Assembly (NCBI GenBank): GCA_905250885.1
Contig: CAJNOQ010002531.1
Span: forward strand, 1 to 23,887
Length of the DNA: 23,887 bases
Source of the DNA: Didymodactylos carnosus
Lineage: Eukaryota; Rotifera; Eurotatoria; Philodinida; Philodinidae
Reading direction: 5' to 3'
The position numbers and the translations under genes are program-made. Of this stretch, positions 1-8,524 are shown piece by piece; positions within the stretch are counted from its first letter, which is position 1; each line of letters begins with the position of its first letter. The notes beneath the pieces are model-generated. The model was not told the DNA's origin, searched no databases, and worked only from the letters and a program-made list of their open reading frames with translations.

Positions 1-2514
1 TCAGTATCCGGTGATGCAGTTTTATTCTCTGTCACGATTTTACATCTGTTATTTATAACTCTTAAGGACAGAATAATAACAAATCATATTCTTTATCTCT
101 CAAGTATACTCGACTATTATTATCTTTCGTGAGTAAATAATACAAGACCAAATACTTTTGTCAAACACGATTGGTAATGAGTATTGAAGCATATTTCAAC
201 ACAGCTTATCCTCCGTCGTGGGACCCTTTTTATTGGTCTCTCTCCCTTTGTTGTATGTGCTGAGATTGTCTCGATCGAATTCCCTTTTGCTTCGATACCT
301 TCATGTTGTTCTTTTATCTCTTGTTTTTTATGACTTTTTCTTTAGTAAAAGCCGAAGAACATAATAAAAGGAGCAAAGTTTCATAAAAGATTATATGACG
401 GTTTCCTATCATCGACACACGATAATATCCGTTTGTGGACGCCCTATACAAGAGAATGAATGAAGCAAATAGATTCACAGGGCTCAAACTGACAGAATAG
501 TTTTGTTCATTCTGGTCTGCTATCGCAAGAAAGAGCGAGCGCTCGGCTCACTGCAAATTAGGACAAATAATAGAATATACTAACAGACCTGAAAACAAAG
601 AATGTAAAAGCCGAAAATAAGTCCGAGATAAGTATAAAAGGATAAAACATGTTTAAACAAAACGGCGTGGAGACAAGACGCGTCTATACGAGATATGTAA
701 GTTATTTCGTTTATTTTCCTTCTCGATTGCCTGAGATTGTGCCATCGGCAAACAAGAGAATATCGTGCAGTATTCATCGAGTGCAATGTTTGTTTCATCC
801 CCTGAGTGGGCACTTTTGGCTAAGACGGGCGGAAAAAAGGTTAGGGGAAAAGGTTAGACTTTACGTGCGAAACTTTGGAAAATCAAAGGGTTTTAGAAAA
901 TTGATAACTTCCTATAAGAAAATATGCGCTTTTTCGTGCATGCATAGTAGATACCAGAATTCAAGACGAACATTTTGGCGTAAAAACGAGTTATTTCTGA
1001 CTTTAGCTTAATCTAGCGATGCGATTACACTGCTCATGTCCGCTTCTCTAGCGTCACAGTTTCCCATCATCGTCACACGATAATATCTGTTTGTCGACGC
1101 CTACACAAGGAAAAGAATGAAACAAATAGATTCACAGGGCTCAAACTGACAAAATAGTTTTGTTCATTCTGGTCTGCTATCGCAAGAAAAAGCGAGCACC
1201 AAGCTACAATTAGGACAAATAATATGATTGTGAGGATATGATGCAGTATTCATCGAGTGCAATGTTTGTCTCTTCATCTCCTGAATTGGAAACGCTTGAC
1301 AAATTGAACTCCATTTCGTTTTGACGTCGAGGAGATCGCTCGCAGATAGAACATAAAAAGAAATCTTCAGCAGAATCGTCGATATTCGAAAAAGTGAGTG
1401 TTCACATTTTCAACTGGAAACAAGTTACCAGCCATTTTGTAGTATTCTGAAAGAGGTTTTTTCTGATACATAATGTAGACAGCAAGCTAAGTTCATGGTG
1501 AAAAAATAGAATAATTACCGCTGACTGTGCTGAAAACGTCATGTTTTAACAGGGATATTCCAAAAAGTCGGTGTTCACAGTGTACATGACGATTGATCAA
1601 TAGACAATTTTTTACGCCGCATAAAGCTGCATCGAATGGTATAAAACTGTTCTTCAAACTTGTTTTATTCTAAGATAAGTACCAAGAACACATAGCAATA
1701 CGTTTGCGGGAATATTGTTCAAAGATAATCGATTTTCTTACAGATATCAGTTTTGAAGGAAAACCAGGGGTCTAGAACACCATAAAGTCACATGCTATTC
1801 CATTCTGAACACCTTTCGAGGAAAGTTGGAATGAGGCCGATTCTCGTTCTTATTGCACCTCGTCTTTTTGGGGTAGTGAAACGGTTTTCCAGCGAACTAA
1901 TAGAAAACCGACTTTTGACAAATAAATGGAGCAAAAAATGGTTTTTGCTTATAAAAAGATGCTTTAAAGTTCTGGCTATCAAATGGTCAAAACCGCCAGT
2001 CTCTGTCTTTTACCATCTTTGAGTTAATCAAAGAACAACTACTTGCCTTAAAATAAAGTTCTATACACTTTAGCAGTGTCAATTATGGCCAAGTTTTTTC
2101 GTAAAACTTGAGCTATCGCGTCTAATCCAAAATCTTGATTGAAAAACATACGCACAATAGGCACCGATGTAGCCGAAAGACATAGAAACTTTCCAGTTCA
2201 TTTACTGAAGCTCGGATAGATGTTTGATTTGTCGAACATAAGATTACTATGCATGTTTGTTTCCTGAATAAAATTTTTAATTTCTTGTGAAACAAAATTG
2301 CTGCAAATTTTCCAGTTCGGACTCGCCCAGTCCCTCGAGCCTTTTATGAACTTTTCAGATTCTCATAGTACCAAAATCTGTTTGTTAGGTCTGAAAATGT
2401 CTTCTTATCAGTAATTCAATATATTCTTCGATCAGCACTGCATTTGCCCGTAGATCTATGATAGAAACAGTTTACTGAACAAATAAATGTCAAATTCGGA
2501 ATCAGCATCAAAAC
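1..2514. other. Intergenic, AT-rich, no convincing gene
   Basis: The open frames here are short, have no recognisable domain and are not joined by plausible splice sites, so I call no gene. The only clear structure is the direct repeat listed separately (about 411-1290). The last 35 bases (about 2480-2514) resemble the left edge of the inverted-repeat element at 17630: both read ATTCGGAATCA followed by G/C and ATCAAAA. A relic of that family may therefore have been the target of the adjacent hAT-type MITE. Confidence 0.6.
411..1290. repeat. Direct repeat pair of about 150 bp, one copy interrupted
   Basis: A block starting near 411 recurs near 1068 in the same orientation at roughly 90 percent identity by eye. 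Shared landmarks are CACACGATAATATC, AGATTCACAGGGCTCAAACT, TTCATTCTGGTCTGCTATCG and TTAGGACAAATAATA. A trailing segment (GCAGTATTCATCGAGTGCAA) follows almost directly in the second copy (about 1241) but only about 190 bases later in the first (about 765). Either the first copy gained about 190 bases or the second lost them. No terminal inverted repeats or target duplications were found, so the class is unknown; an old segmental duplication or the ends of an unidentified element are both possible. Confidence 0.75.
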
Positions 2515-2874
2515 CAGGGCCGGGCAACTCCAGCTCCAGAATTAAGGATTTTTTTGGTGAGTTGGAGTTGGGTTTTTGAATTTTTATTCTCAACTCCGTT
2601 TTGCATGTTTGGAAATATTCGATAGTTGTAAAACTGATCTTCTAAAGGATTGAGTGGCTGTATTCACGAGTAAAGTCGGAAATTCTTTGCGCTTCCCTGC
2701 CGGAAAAAGTTCAGAAACGTCCAGAATCCTGCTAAAAACCGAAAAATCTTCCTTACAAAAGTAAAGCAACCGGAGTTGGGCGAGAGTTGAGATTTTTGTT
2801 GAGAGAGTTGGAGATTGAGTTGAAAATTTTTGAGCGGAGTTGGAGTTGAAAGTCAGCCGAGTTGCCCAACCCTG
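2515..2874. mobile_element. hAT-type MITE, 360 bp, with 8-bp target duplication
   Basis: The left end CAGGGCCGGGCAACTC and the right end GAGTTGCCCAACCCTG are imperfect inverted repeats. They are flanked by ATCAAAAC (2507-2514) and ATCAAAAT (2875-2882), an 8-bp target duplication with one mismatch, as expected for hAT transposition. The subterminal regions are full of GGAGTTGGAGTTG-type motifs, the same motif that fills the larger hAT derivative at 14319-15672, so the two are probably related and may have used the same transposase. There is no coding capacity. It lies 105 bases past the btaA stop codon. Confidence 0.85.
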
Positions 2875-2979
2875 ATCAAAATTACATATAATCAACTAGA
2901 TTCCAAGCGAAAACAATAAAAGATTTCCTCTTCGAGGTGTCATTAGCCAAAAAATATAAAATATTACAAAAATACAAAT

Positions 2980-4212
2980 TTAGTTATGAAGATGAGCAAT
3001 AAAGAATGCAACGTAACTATGCACTCTATCAACTTTGTGTAATTTGGTTGCTAAACTTTGTTTGTAGGTTATTAATTCCTTTACTGTTGTTGCTTTTCCT
3101 TTATATGTTATTGAAGTATTATTAACAAACATTGCGTTTAATGACACACTTCTCCAAATATAACGGCAATTTTCAGTTGAATTATTAAAAATTTGTTGCC
3201 ATTCTTCGGCCAAAGTATTTGGTGTTTGTGCCATCCAGTCCATGTGATCGAGTAAAACAAATCTACTAATATCTTTTTTCTGATGTTCTTTCAAGAAATT
3301 CGTAATTGTTGTGGTATGAATTGAAATTCTATCAATCAAACCATCTTTTAATTTGTTGAAATTTTCTTCTTTTAAAAATTCAGGACAACATTGTTTTGTA
3401 TATTCACCATAAACATAAACACGATAAAAATAATTCGTTTTTAATGGTAACTCAGTAAAAACAGTATTTATAGAATTTCTAATAAAATCTCCAATTGGCT
3501 GTTTCATTAAGTTTTGTTGTACACTTGGGACTCCAGTCAAATGTGAAAGAATAAATGGAGAAGATAAAAATTTGTTAATTATAGGATTCCATAGCCTTCT
3601 CTGCACATACTTTTCATAAATCGTTTTCTGTTCTTCAATAGTCTGAGCATTAAACATTCTCTCTACATGTTTTGAAACACCAATCAACCACATGTACACA
3701 CCAATTGTATAAGCGAACATACCAGAGCATCCTCGCCAATAAAAACTATTTCGGAAGCTTTTTCCATCAAAATAATGTTTATGAGAATCCCAAAAATTTT
3801 TTGCTTCTTGTGAAAGGTGCCTTCTTAAACGTGGATAAATATTTGTAGAAAATCCACGAAGTTTACCATGTCCCCAAATTTCCCAGAATGTTGGAAAATC
3901 TAATTCTTTAATACAAGCTATTTTAAGTTGAAGAATAGCATTTTGACAAGGATTTATATCGATGGCATAAATATGATTTGGTTTTTGAAGCACATACGTT
4001 AAAATATTACAACCAGCTGATGTAATTGCCATTATGTTATCTTTTTCACTTATTTCAAGAGCTTCAATATCCAAAAGTGGATCTTCCCAAACACAATTAA
4101 AGACAATTTTCTGTGAATATACTTTTGATCTAACAAATTCAAAAATTAAATTAAACAACCATAAGAAAAAACTACGAATTGTCGAGAGAATTTTTGTATG
4201 CAGGCTCAACAT
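2980..4212 (-). CDS. btaA: BtaA-type SAM:diacylglycerol 3-amino-3-carboxypropyltransferase
   Basis: This enzyme transfers the 3-amino-3-carboxypropyl group of S-adenosylmethionine to diacylglycerol, giving diacylglyceryl-homoserine, the first step of DGTS betaine-lipid synthesis, at a membrane. The protein is 410 aa from the first ATG (4210-4212), the length expected for BtaA. Upstream in-frame codons reach 4281 but begin with TTG, so I use the ATG. Family hallmarks (DUF3419): NCVWEDPLLDIEALEI (residues 39-54), the SAM-loop segment ITSAGCNIL (63-71), YAIDINPCQNAIL (82-94), VLLDHMDWM (319-327) and the closing DRVHSYVAFF. Residues 11-27 are hydrophobic and may dock at the membrane. The frame is uninterrupted by introns. 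Divergent from the BtaB gene at 8525, with the foldback element between them. Family assignment is very secure; activity and origin (acquired or inherited) are inference. Confidence 0.93.
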   Translation of the reverse strand: MLSLHTKILSTIRSFFLWLFNLIFEFVRSKVYSQKIVFNCVWEDPLLDIEALEISEKDNIMAITSAGCNILTYVLQKPNHIYAIDINPCQNAILQLKIACIKELDFPTFWEIWGHGKLRGFSTNIYPRLRRHLSQEAKNFWDSHKHYFDGKSFRNSFYWRGCSGMFAYTIGVYMWLIGVSKHVERMFNAQTIEEQKTIYEKYVQRRLWNPIINKFLSSPFILSHLTGVPSVQQNLMKQPIGDFIRNSINTVFTELPLKTNYFYRVYVYGEYTKQCCPEFLKEENFNKLKDGLIDRISIHTTTITNFLKEHQKKDISRFVLLDHMDWMAQTPNTLAEEWQQIFNNSTENCRYIWRSVSLNAMFVNNTSITYKGKATTVKELITYKQSLATKLHKVDRVHSYVAFFIAHLHN

Positions 4213-5083
4213 GATTTCGAAACTAATGGTTAATATGTGTTGATCTATCTGAAAATAATAGTCTAAATGTGATTTGATCAAGAAAATAAAATATACGAAA
4301 ATAGTAAAGAAAATTATAATAACGTTTTATTGATGGCTAATCGTGGATCTATTCAATGTTTAAATTATATTCATTTGAAAAGAACTTGTATATGTGAAGA
4401 GAACAGCAATATAAAAACTTCCTTCTGACTTTCATCTTTTTTGTTTTTCTTTTTTATCACAAAAAAAGTTAAAACTTTTCACTTGGAGTTTCACCTGGAG
4501 TCATATTTTCAGAAGTGAATGAAAACTCAATGAAACATCTTTTCGTTGTTGTTTCAACTCTGTAACTATTACCGTTCATGAGTTTTCCACAAAACTCGGT
4601 TTTTCGTTGTGTCACATTACGAATCCCCTTAAATTTCATCCAATCGACCTAAAATTTTTACCAGAGGTACTTAAGGTAATATCGCAACGCTGTTTTCTGG
4701 GAATTTTTTTCAAGACCTGTCCGAATTATAGGAAAAAAACTGGAAACGTCTCAAAAACCAAGTTTTGGTAAAATTTGTAACTTGATCGGATGAGATTTAA
4801 GGAGGGTCGTAATATGACAAAGAAACCCAAAAATGTGACAATAATAGCAAAAAAATAGTTTTCGAGAAAAGCGCATTTTGTGCACAGGTCACTTTTTTCA
4901 AGGCATTTGCGACGGTGCTTGTATCTCCACGAAAACTCATTTCAAACTTCTGTTAGACGTGTCATTGTGACGAGAACACTTTCTTCTATTAGACTATGTG
5001 TAAGAAAAAATTTGAATATACAGGAAAGGAGAAAAAAATTTCTGAAACAAAAAAGGAGTGTTTTCAGGGCTTTGAAGGAAAAA
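4213..5083. other. 5' flank of btaA, no gene seen
   Basis: AT-rich sequence between the btaA start and the foldback element. It contains the inverted-repeat element at 4599-4830 and homopolymer-rich stretches around 4430-4470. I see no reliable promoter motif. If btaA and btaB once shared a bidirectional promoter, its btaA half should lie within the first few hundred bases here. Confidence 0.5.
4599..4830. repeat. Inverted-repeat element of about 230 bp
   Basis: The segment 4599-4664 and the reverse complement of 4765-4830 align along their length at roughly 75-80 percent by eye. They share the order TTACGA, CTTAAAT, TCATCC, GATC-like and ATTTTACCA. The central 100 bases are unpaired. It resembles a foldback MITE, but I could not identify a target duplication, so the ends are approximate. 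Confidence 0.65.
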
Positions 5084-5100
5084 CCCAAGCAAAAAAAATG

Positions 5101-5525
5101 GAGCTAGAATCGGACGGTTGGAGCTAGATAACACGGTTTTCGACCCGGTTAAGCTAGATCCACCTTAAAGGTTTAAGCTAGGATCGGGCGGTTCAATCTA
5201 CTTTTGGGCGGTTGGGGAGGTTATAAGCTAGGTTAACCGATCGCTTAACCGACCGATCGAGCTAGTTCTATCTTATCTAGCCCCAACCGCCCACTTAACC
5301 GACCGGTTAAGCTAGTTTCTGGCATCAAATAGATTAAATACAGGGAGGTTATCAGCTAGGTTAACCGCCTACTTAACCGACCGATCGATCTAGCTTCAAC
5401 CGAGCAATTAACCGACCGGTTCAGCTAGTTCCAGACATGAAATGCATTAGATACGGGGAAGTTATCAAGTAGATTAATCTACGGGTAAACCGGACGGTTG
5501 GAATGCCCAGTTAACCGGGTAGCAA
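5101..5525 (+). repeat. Left arm of foldback element: degenerate AGCTAG/GGTTAACCG tandem array
   Basis: Units of roughly 110-120 bases begin GGGAGGTTATMAGCTAGGTT and recur at about 5215, 5342 and 5456. Between them lie repeats of TTAACCGACCGGTT and ACCGATCGA. The motifs are themselves palindromic, so each arm can fold locally as well as pair with the opposite arm. Locally GC-richer than the surrounding DNA. Confidence 0.75.
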
Positions 5526-5944
5526 AAAAGAAGAAGGAATATGTGCCTAACGAGAATCGTCTTTTCTTTCTATACATGGCTAACGTTTGGTTACGAAATG
5601 AGACAAAATGGGTAATGGTATTCTCTTTTCTTTCACTACTTTCACATTCATGAATGTGAAACTTTTATTTCATATGCTTTAAAAATGTGTCGATACATTT
5701 AGCTCAGTATGTGAAAGGATGCGTCATGATTTTGGCAGAAGAAGGTAATAGCAAAGACAGACGCTATACTCGATAACAGGCTACTTGAGTTTGTGGCATC
5801 TTTTTTACATGTTTCTTTCACACTTTCACGAAAACGATTAACGCATAGAGATACAGAAAAAAAATAGATATATAACATGAATGAAAGTGAAAGTTTCATT
5901 ATTCACTCTCCTTTCGTCCAAATGAAACAGTACTATATATAAAC

Positions 5945-6034
5945 CAGAGCTCCGTATGGACTGGACTGGACTGGACTCAAATTTTTTGGATTTTTCATAG
6001 GCTCGGATTGGATTGGTCTCAACACGGAGCTCTG
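5945..6034. mobile_element. 90-bp MITE with perfect 8-bp target duplication
   Basis: The element begins CAGAGCTCCGT and ends ACGGAGCTCTG, a perfect 11-bp terminal inverted repeat apart from orientation. It is flanked on both sides by ATATAAAC (5937-5944 and 6035-6042), an exact 8-bp duplication. An inner GGACT motif is repeated four times in tandem (about 5957-5977). The duplication length and CAGAG end suggest the hAT superfamily. There is no coding capacity. It is nested in the foldback element. Confidence 0.88.
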
Positions 6035-6568
6035 ATATAAACACTACTATATACGGATAGCTTAACAGAAAAGAAAATAATTTCTATTTTATATTATAGA
6101 AAGAGAATCGAAACTATAACGTTAGTTATGCATCTCATCTCTACAGTTAACCAACCGGTCAAACTAGGTCCAGACTGCTCCAATAGTCTGCTCCAATCAC
6201 GAAGGCCTTCGTGATTGGAAAGGATATAAAGAAGATTATTGCGTATTCTGCAGGTGTAAACAAACTATTTTGAGATACTTCAGCTGACTTTTGTAATAGT
6301 CTAATAATTACGGGAATTTTGTAAAATGCTTCGTTACGATGAACCTACGCTTGTATGGATGAACCTCCGAAAGAATTTTCGTATAAAACATGAATACTTT
6401 AGTATTGGTAGTTTAGTCTGATCTTGATTATGAGACAAAGCGGCTGTTTCTGAAAAGAAAATTCATTTAGTTTTAAGAATCGAGCATTGAGCAGAGTTTT
6501 AAAACCGTAACTTAAAAATTGCAAAGACACTTGAATAAACTTATAAATCAATTTTACTACGAATAGAA

Positions 6569-6635
6569 AGAAAGCAGAAAAGTACAACGTTTTGTAGATT
6601 CGAACCTGTCAGACGGTCATACTTTTCTGCTTTCT
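6569..6635 (-). repeat. Hairpin with 16-bp arms enclosing a tRNA-like B-box
   Basis: AGAAAGCAGAAAAGTA (6569-6584) is perfectly inverted at 6620-6635. Read on the minus strand, the 35-base loop contains GACAGGTTCGAATCT, an excellent match to the Pol III B-box and T-arm of a tRNA. No matching D-arm or acceptor stem was found, so this is a tRNA-derived fragment or chance match, not a tRNA gene. Confidence 0.45.
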
Positions 6636-6653
6636 CGTATGTTCTCCTTTTTT

Positions 6654-7145
6654 CATTTTTGAGAGTTAAATCTGCAATATTTAATTTTCTAAATTCTGTG
6701 TGCTGGAATCAGATTTTCTGAAATTGCTCGTCCGGGTAAAAAACAGTAAATATTGTTTTTCATCCTGAAGATCTGTACACAGTTAAACCTAGCAGATAAA
6801 ATCTAGGAAATTAAATTTGCCATATTTTTGTCTCTAAATTCACCTTTGGAAAACTGTTCCTTCATGGCGAAAACCTGGAAATGAGGCAAAAACATGGTAT
6901 TTCTGATTTTTCACCATGAAGGAAGAGTTTTCCAAAGGTGAGTTTAGCGACAAAAATATGGCAAATTTAATTTTTTAAATTTTATCTGCTGGGTTCAACT
7001 GTCTACAAATCGATCTTCAGGATGAAAAAACAATATTTACTGTTTTTTATCCAGAAAAACGATTTCTGAAAATCTGGTCCCAGCACATAGAATTTAGAAA
7101 ATTAAATTGCTACATTCTATGTTGCAGATTTAACTCTCAAAAATG
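6654..7145. mobile_element. Palindromic foldback MITE, about 490 bp
   Basis: The ends CATTTTTGAGAGTTAAATCT and its reverse complement define arms of about 210-230 bases (6654-6865 and 6912-7145) that pair along nearly their whole length with scattered mismatches and small gaps. The inner stem carries CCTTTGGAAAACT paired with the AGTTTTCCAAAGG region, and the centre lies near 6885. No open frame is present. It would extrude or fold into a very long hairpin. Target-site evidence is weak because both flanks are T-rich. Confidence 0.85.
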
Positions 7146-7219
7146 CTTTTCTCAAAGAGAAAATATAAATTTCTAAAATATGTTTTGAATGATTTCATCA
7201 CTCATCAACTACTGCATGT

Positions 7220-7312
7220 GTGCTTGGTAGCTTAGTTGATTAAAACGTCACGTGTACTTCTAATCTCAATTCCGAATGTGCTAGTCAGCGAGTTCGATTC
7301 TCGTTAGGCACA
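7220..7312 (+). tRNA. Degenerate tRNA-like sequence with enlarged anticodon loop
   Basis: GTGCTTG (7220-7226) pairs with TAGGCAC (7305-7311) as a seven-pair acceptor stem with two G-U pairs. TAGCTTAGTTGATTAAAACG (7228-7247) resembles the D-arm and A-box. GCGAGTTCGATTCTCGT is a T-arm with a good B-box. CACGT (about 7250) and ATGTG (about 7277) could form the anticodon stem around a loop of about 22 nt, which would need a 15-nt intron. A run of seven T follows at 7317, a plausible Pol III terminator. One or two extra bases at positions 8 and 26 and the oversized loop argue for a pseudogene or SINE-like head. The anticodon cannot be assigned. It lies just inside the right arm of the foldback element. 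Confidence 0.45.
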
Positions 7313-7333
7313 TATTCTTTTTTTCTTATTTTT

Positions 7334-7674
7334 GAAGCTAGCTTAGAGTGCCCGGTTAACCGGGCGCTTCAACCACTCGGTTAACCGGGCACTTCAACCG
7401 CCCCGTTAACCTGTAGGTTAACCTAGTTAATAACCTCCCTCTTATCAAATATTTTTCGTCTTCGGATCTAGCTTAACCGGTCGGTTAACTGGGCGGTTAA
7501 CCTAGATGTCAACCTCCCGTTCCTACTCGATTATGATAACCTACGGCTCGGTTCACTACTAGGCTGGAGCTAGGTAACTAGGTAAAACGGTACATTTAGC
7601 TAGATCCATCAAGTGAATAACCGCCCGGTTACGTCTGTGTTGGAGATCCACTCCATAGAGATATTTTGCTTGGG
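7334..7674 (-). repeat. Right arm of foldback element
   Basis: On the reverse strand this segment repeats the left-arm order: AAGCAAAATA then ATGGAG, the AGCTAG motifs, GGGAGGTTAT, and multiple GGTTAACCGGGC units. Identity to the left arm is uneven, suggesting an old element or one that evolves by repeat turnover. Confidence 0.7.
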
Positions 7675-8524
7675 AACTTAAAAGAACTCATAACATTTTC
7701 AAGAAAGGCCATGGAATGCTGAGAGTGGTCTTATTTTGTAGCCCAGTCATTCCTCTCCATTAAGCTATCCTAAGCGTAAAATTCAAAATTTCAAAAAGCA
7801 GGGCTTAATCAAGTCAATTAACGTTGAAAATCATACGAAAAGGAGTTTTGCTTTCAAACAGTGTTCTGTTAGTCTGAAAAAGCAAACTTTGATCGTTCCG
7901 TATATATCTCATTTAATTCAAGAGAAAGAACTACTTCTGAACTAACATATATCTGCTACCATGTCGATCACTACCATTGATTGTTTCATAAATCTTGTTA
8001 TTTGCTTGCTTGTGTGATGTTAATAGTAAAAAAATATTTTCAAATTCAACAACGATTCTTGCTTGTTTGCACTGTATTTAAGATTATCTTATCCTTTGAT
8101 GTCCTTCAGTACATATTTTTTTCGCCATGATTTGGCTCTCACATTGTTAGAAAGATCAATAGTGAACATTTCTTATCTCTTTAAGTATTAATAAATTGAG
8201 GAACAGTAACATATTCCCTTTATTACTTAGAAGTAAAACGAAATCAATAATACAGTTGTGCCTATTCTCTGTTTTGAATGACGTGTGTAGCAGCTTGAAC
8301 GACGATTACTTATAATTAATACTTTTTATGCCTGTTGGTAATTATATTTCTTTATCGATCGATAAACAATAATCCATTTGTTGCATATTTCTATATCTTT
8401 CATTTTATATACAAAAATGTTTGAGATGAAACCTGAAAGAAATAGAGTCATAGAACATATAAATTTCCATTCCTTTAGTGATATACGAAATTTTTCGAAC
8501 TAATCATACAGTTCTTTGGAGAAA
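7675..8524. other. 5' flank of btaB, no gene seen
   Basis: About 850 bases of AT-rich DNA between the foldback element and the btaB start. There is no convincing open frame, repeat or splice pattern. Any btaB promoter must lie here, but no motif stands out. Confidence 0.5.

Larger units (their letters stand above)
5084..7674. mobile_element. Composite foldback element, about 2.6 kb, between btaA and btaB
   Basis: The outer ends match as inverted repeats: CCCAAGCAAAA then ATGGAG at 5084-5103, and CTCCAT then TTTTGCTTGGG at 7651-7674. Inside these are long arms (about 5101-5525 and 7334-7650) built from degenerate tandem units containing AGCTAG, GGGAGGTTAT and the self-complementary GGTTAACCG or ACCGACCGGTTAA. 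The right arm is the reverse complement of the left in organisation. This is the architecture of Foldback-type transposons, whose inverted ends are made of short tandem repeats. The centre holds a 90-bp MITE, a hairpin, a 490-bp palindrome and a tRNA-like sequence, so it is probably a nest of insertions. No transposase frame was found and no clear target duplication flanks it. Its limits are approximate. Confidence 0.7.

Noticed and set aside
649-1011. 120-codon open frame
   Set aside because: Overlaps the direct repeat, lacks any recognisable domain and has unnatural composition; treated as chance.
4213-4281. N-terminal extension of BtaA from a TTG at 4281
   Set aside because: Eukaryotic genes rarely start at TTG, and the ATG at 4212 gives the normal family length.
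4880-5107. Lys/Arg-rich open frame next to the foldback element
   Set aside because: Low-complexity A-rich reading that runs into the element's left end; no domain.
6569-6635. Minus-strand tRNA gene
   Set aside because: Only the T-arm/B-box part is present; no acceptor pairing or D-arm.
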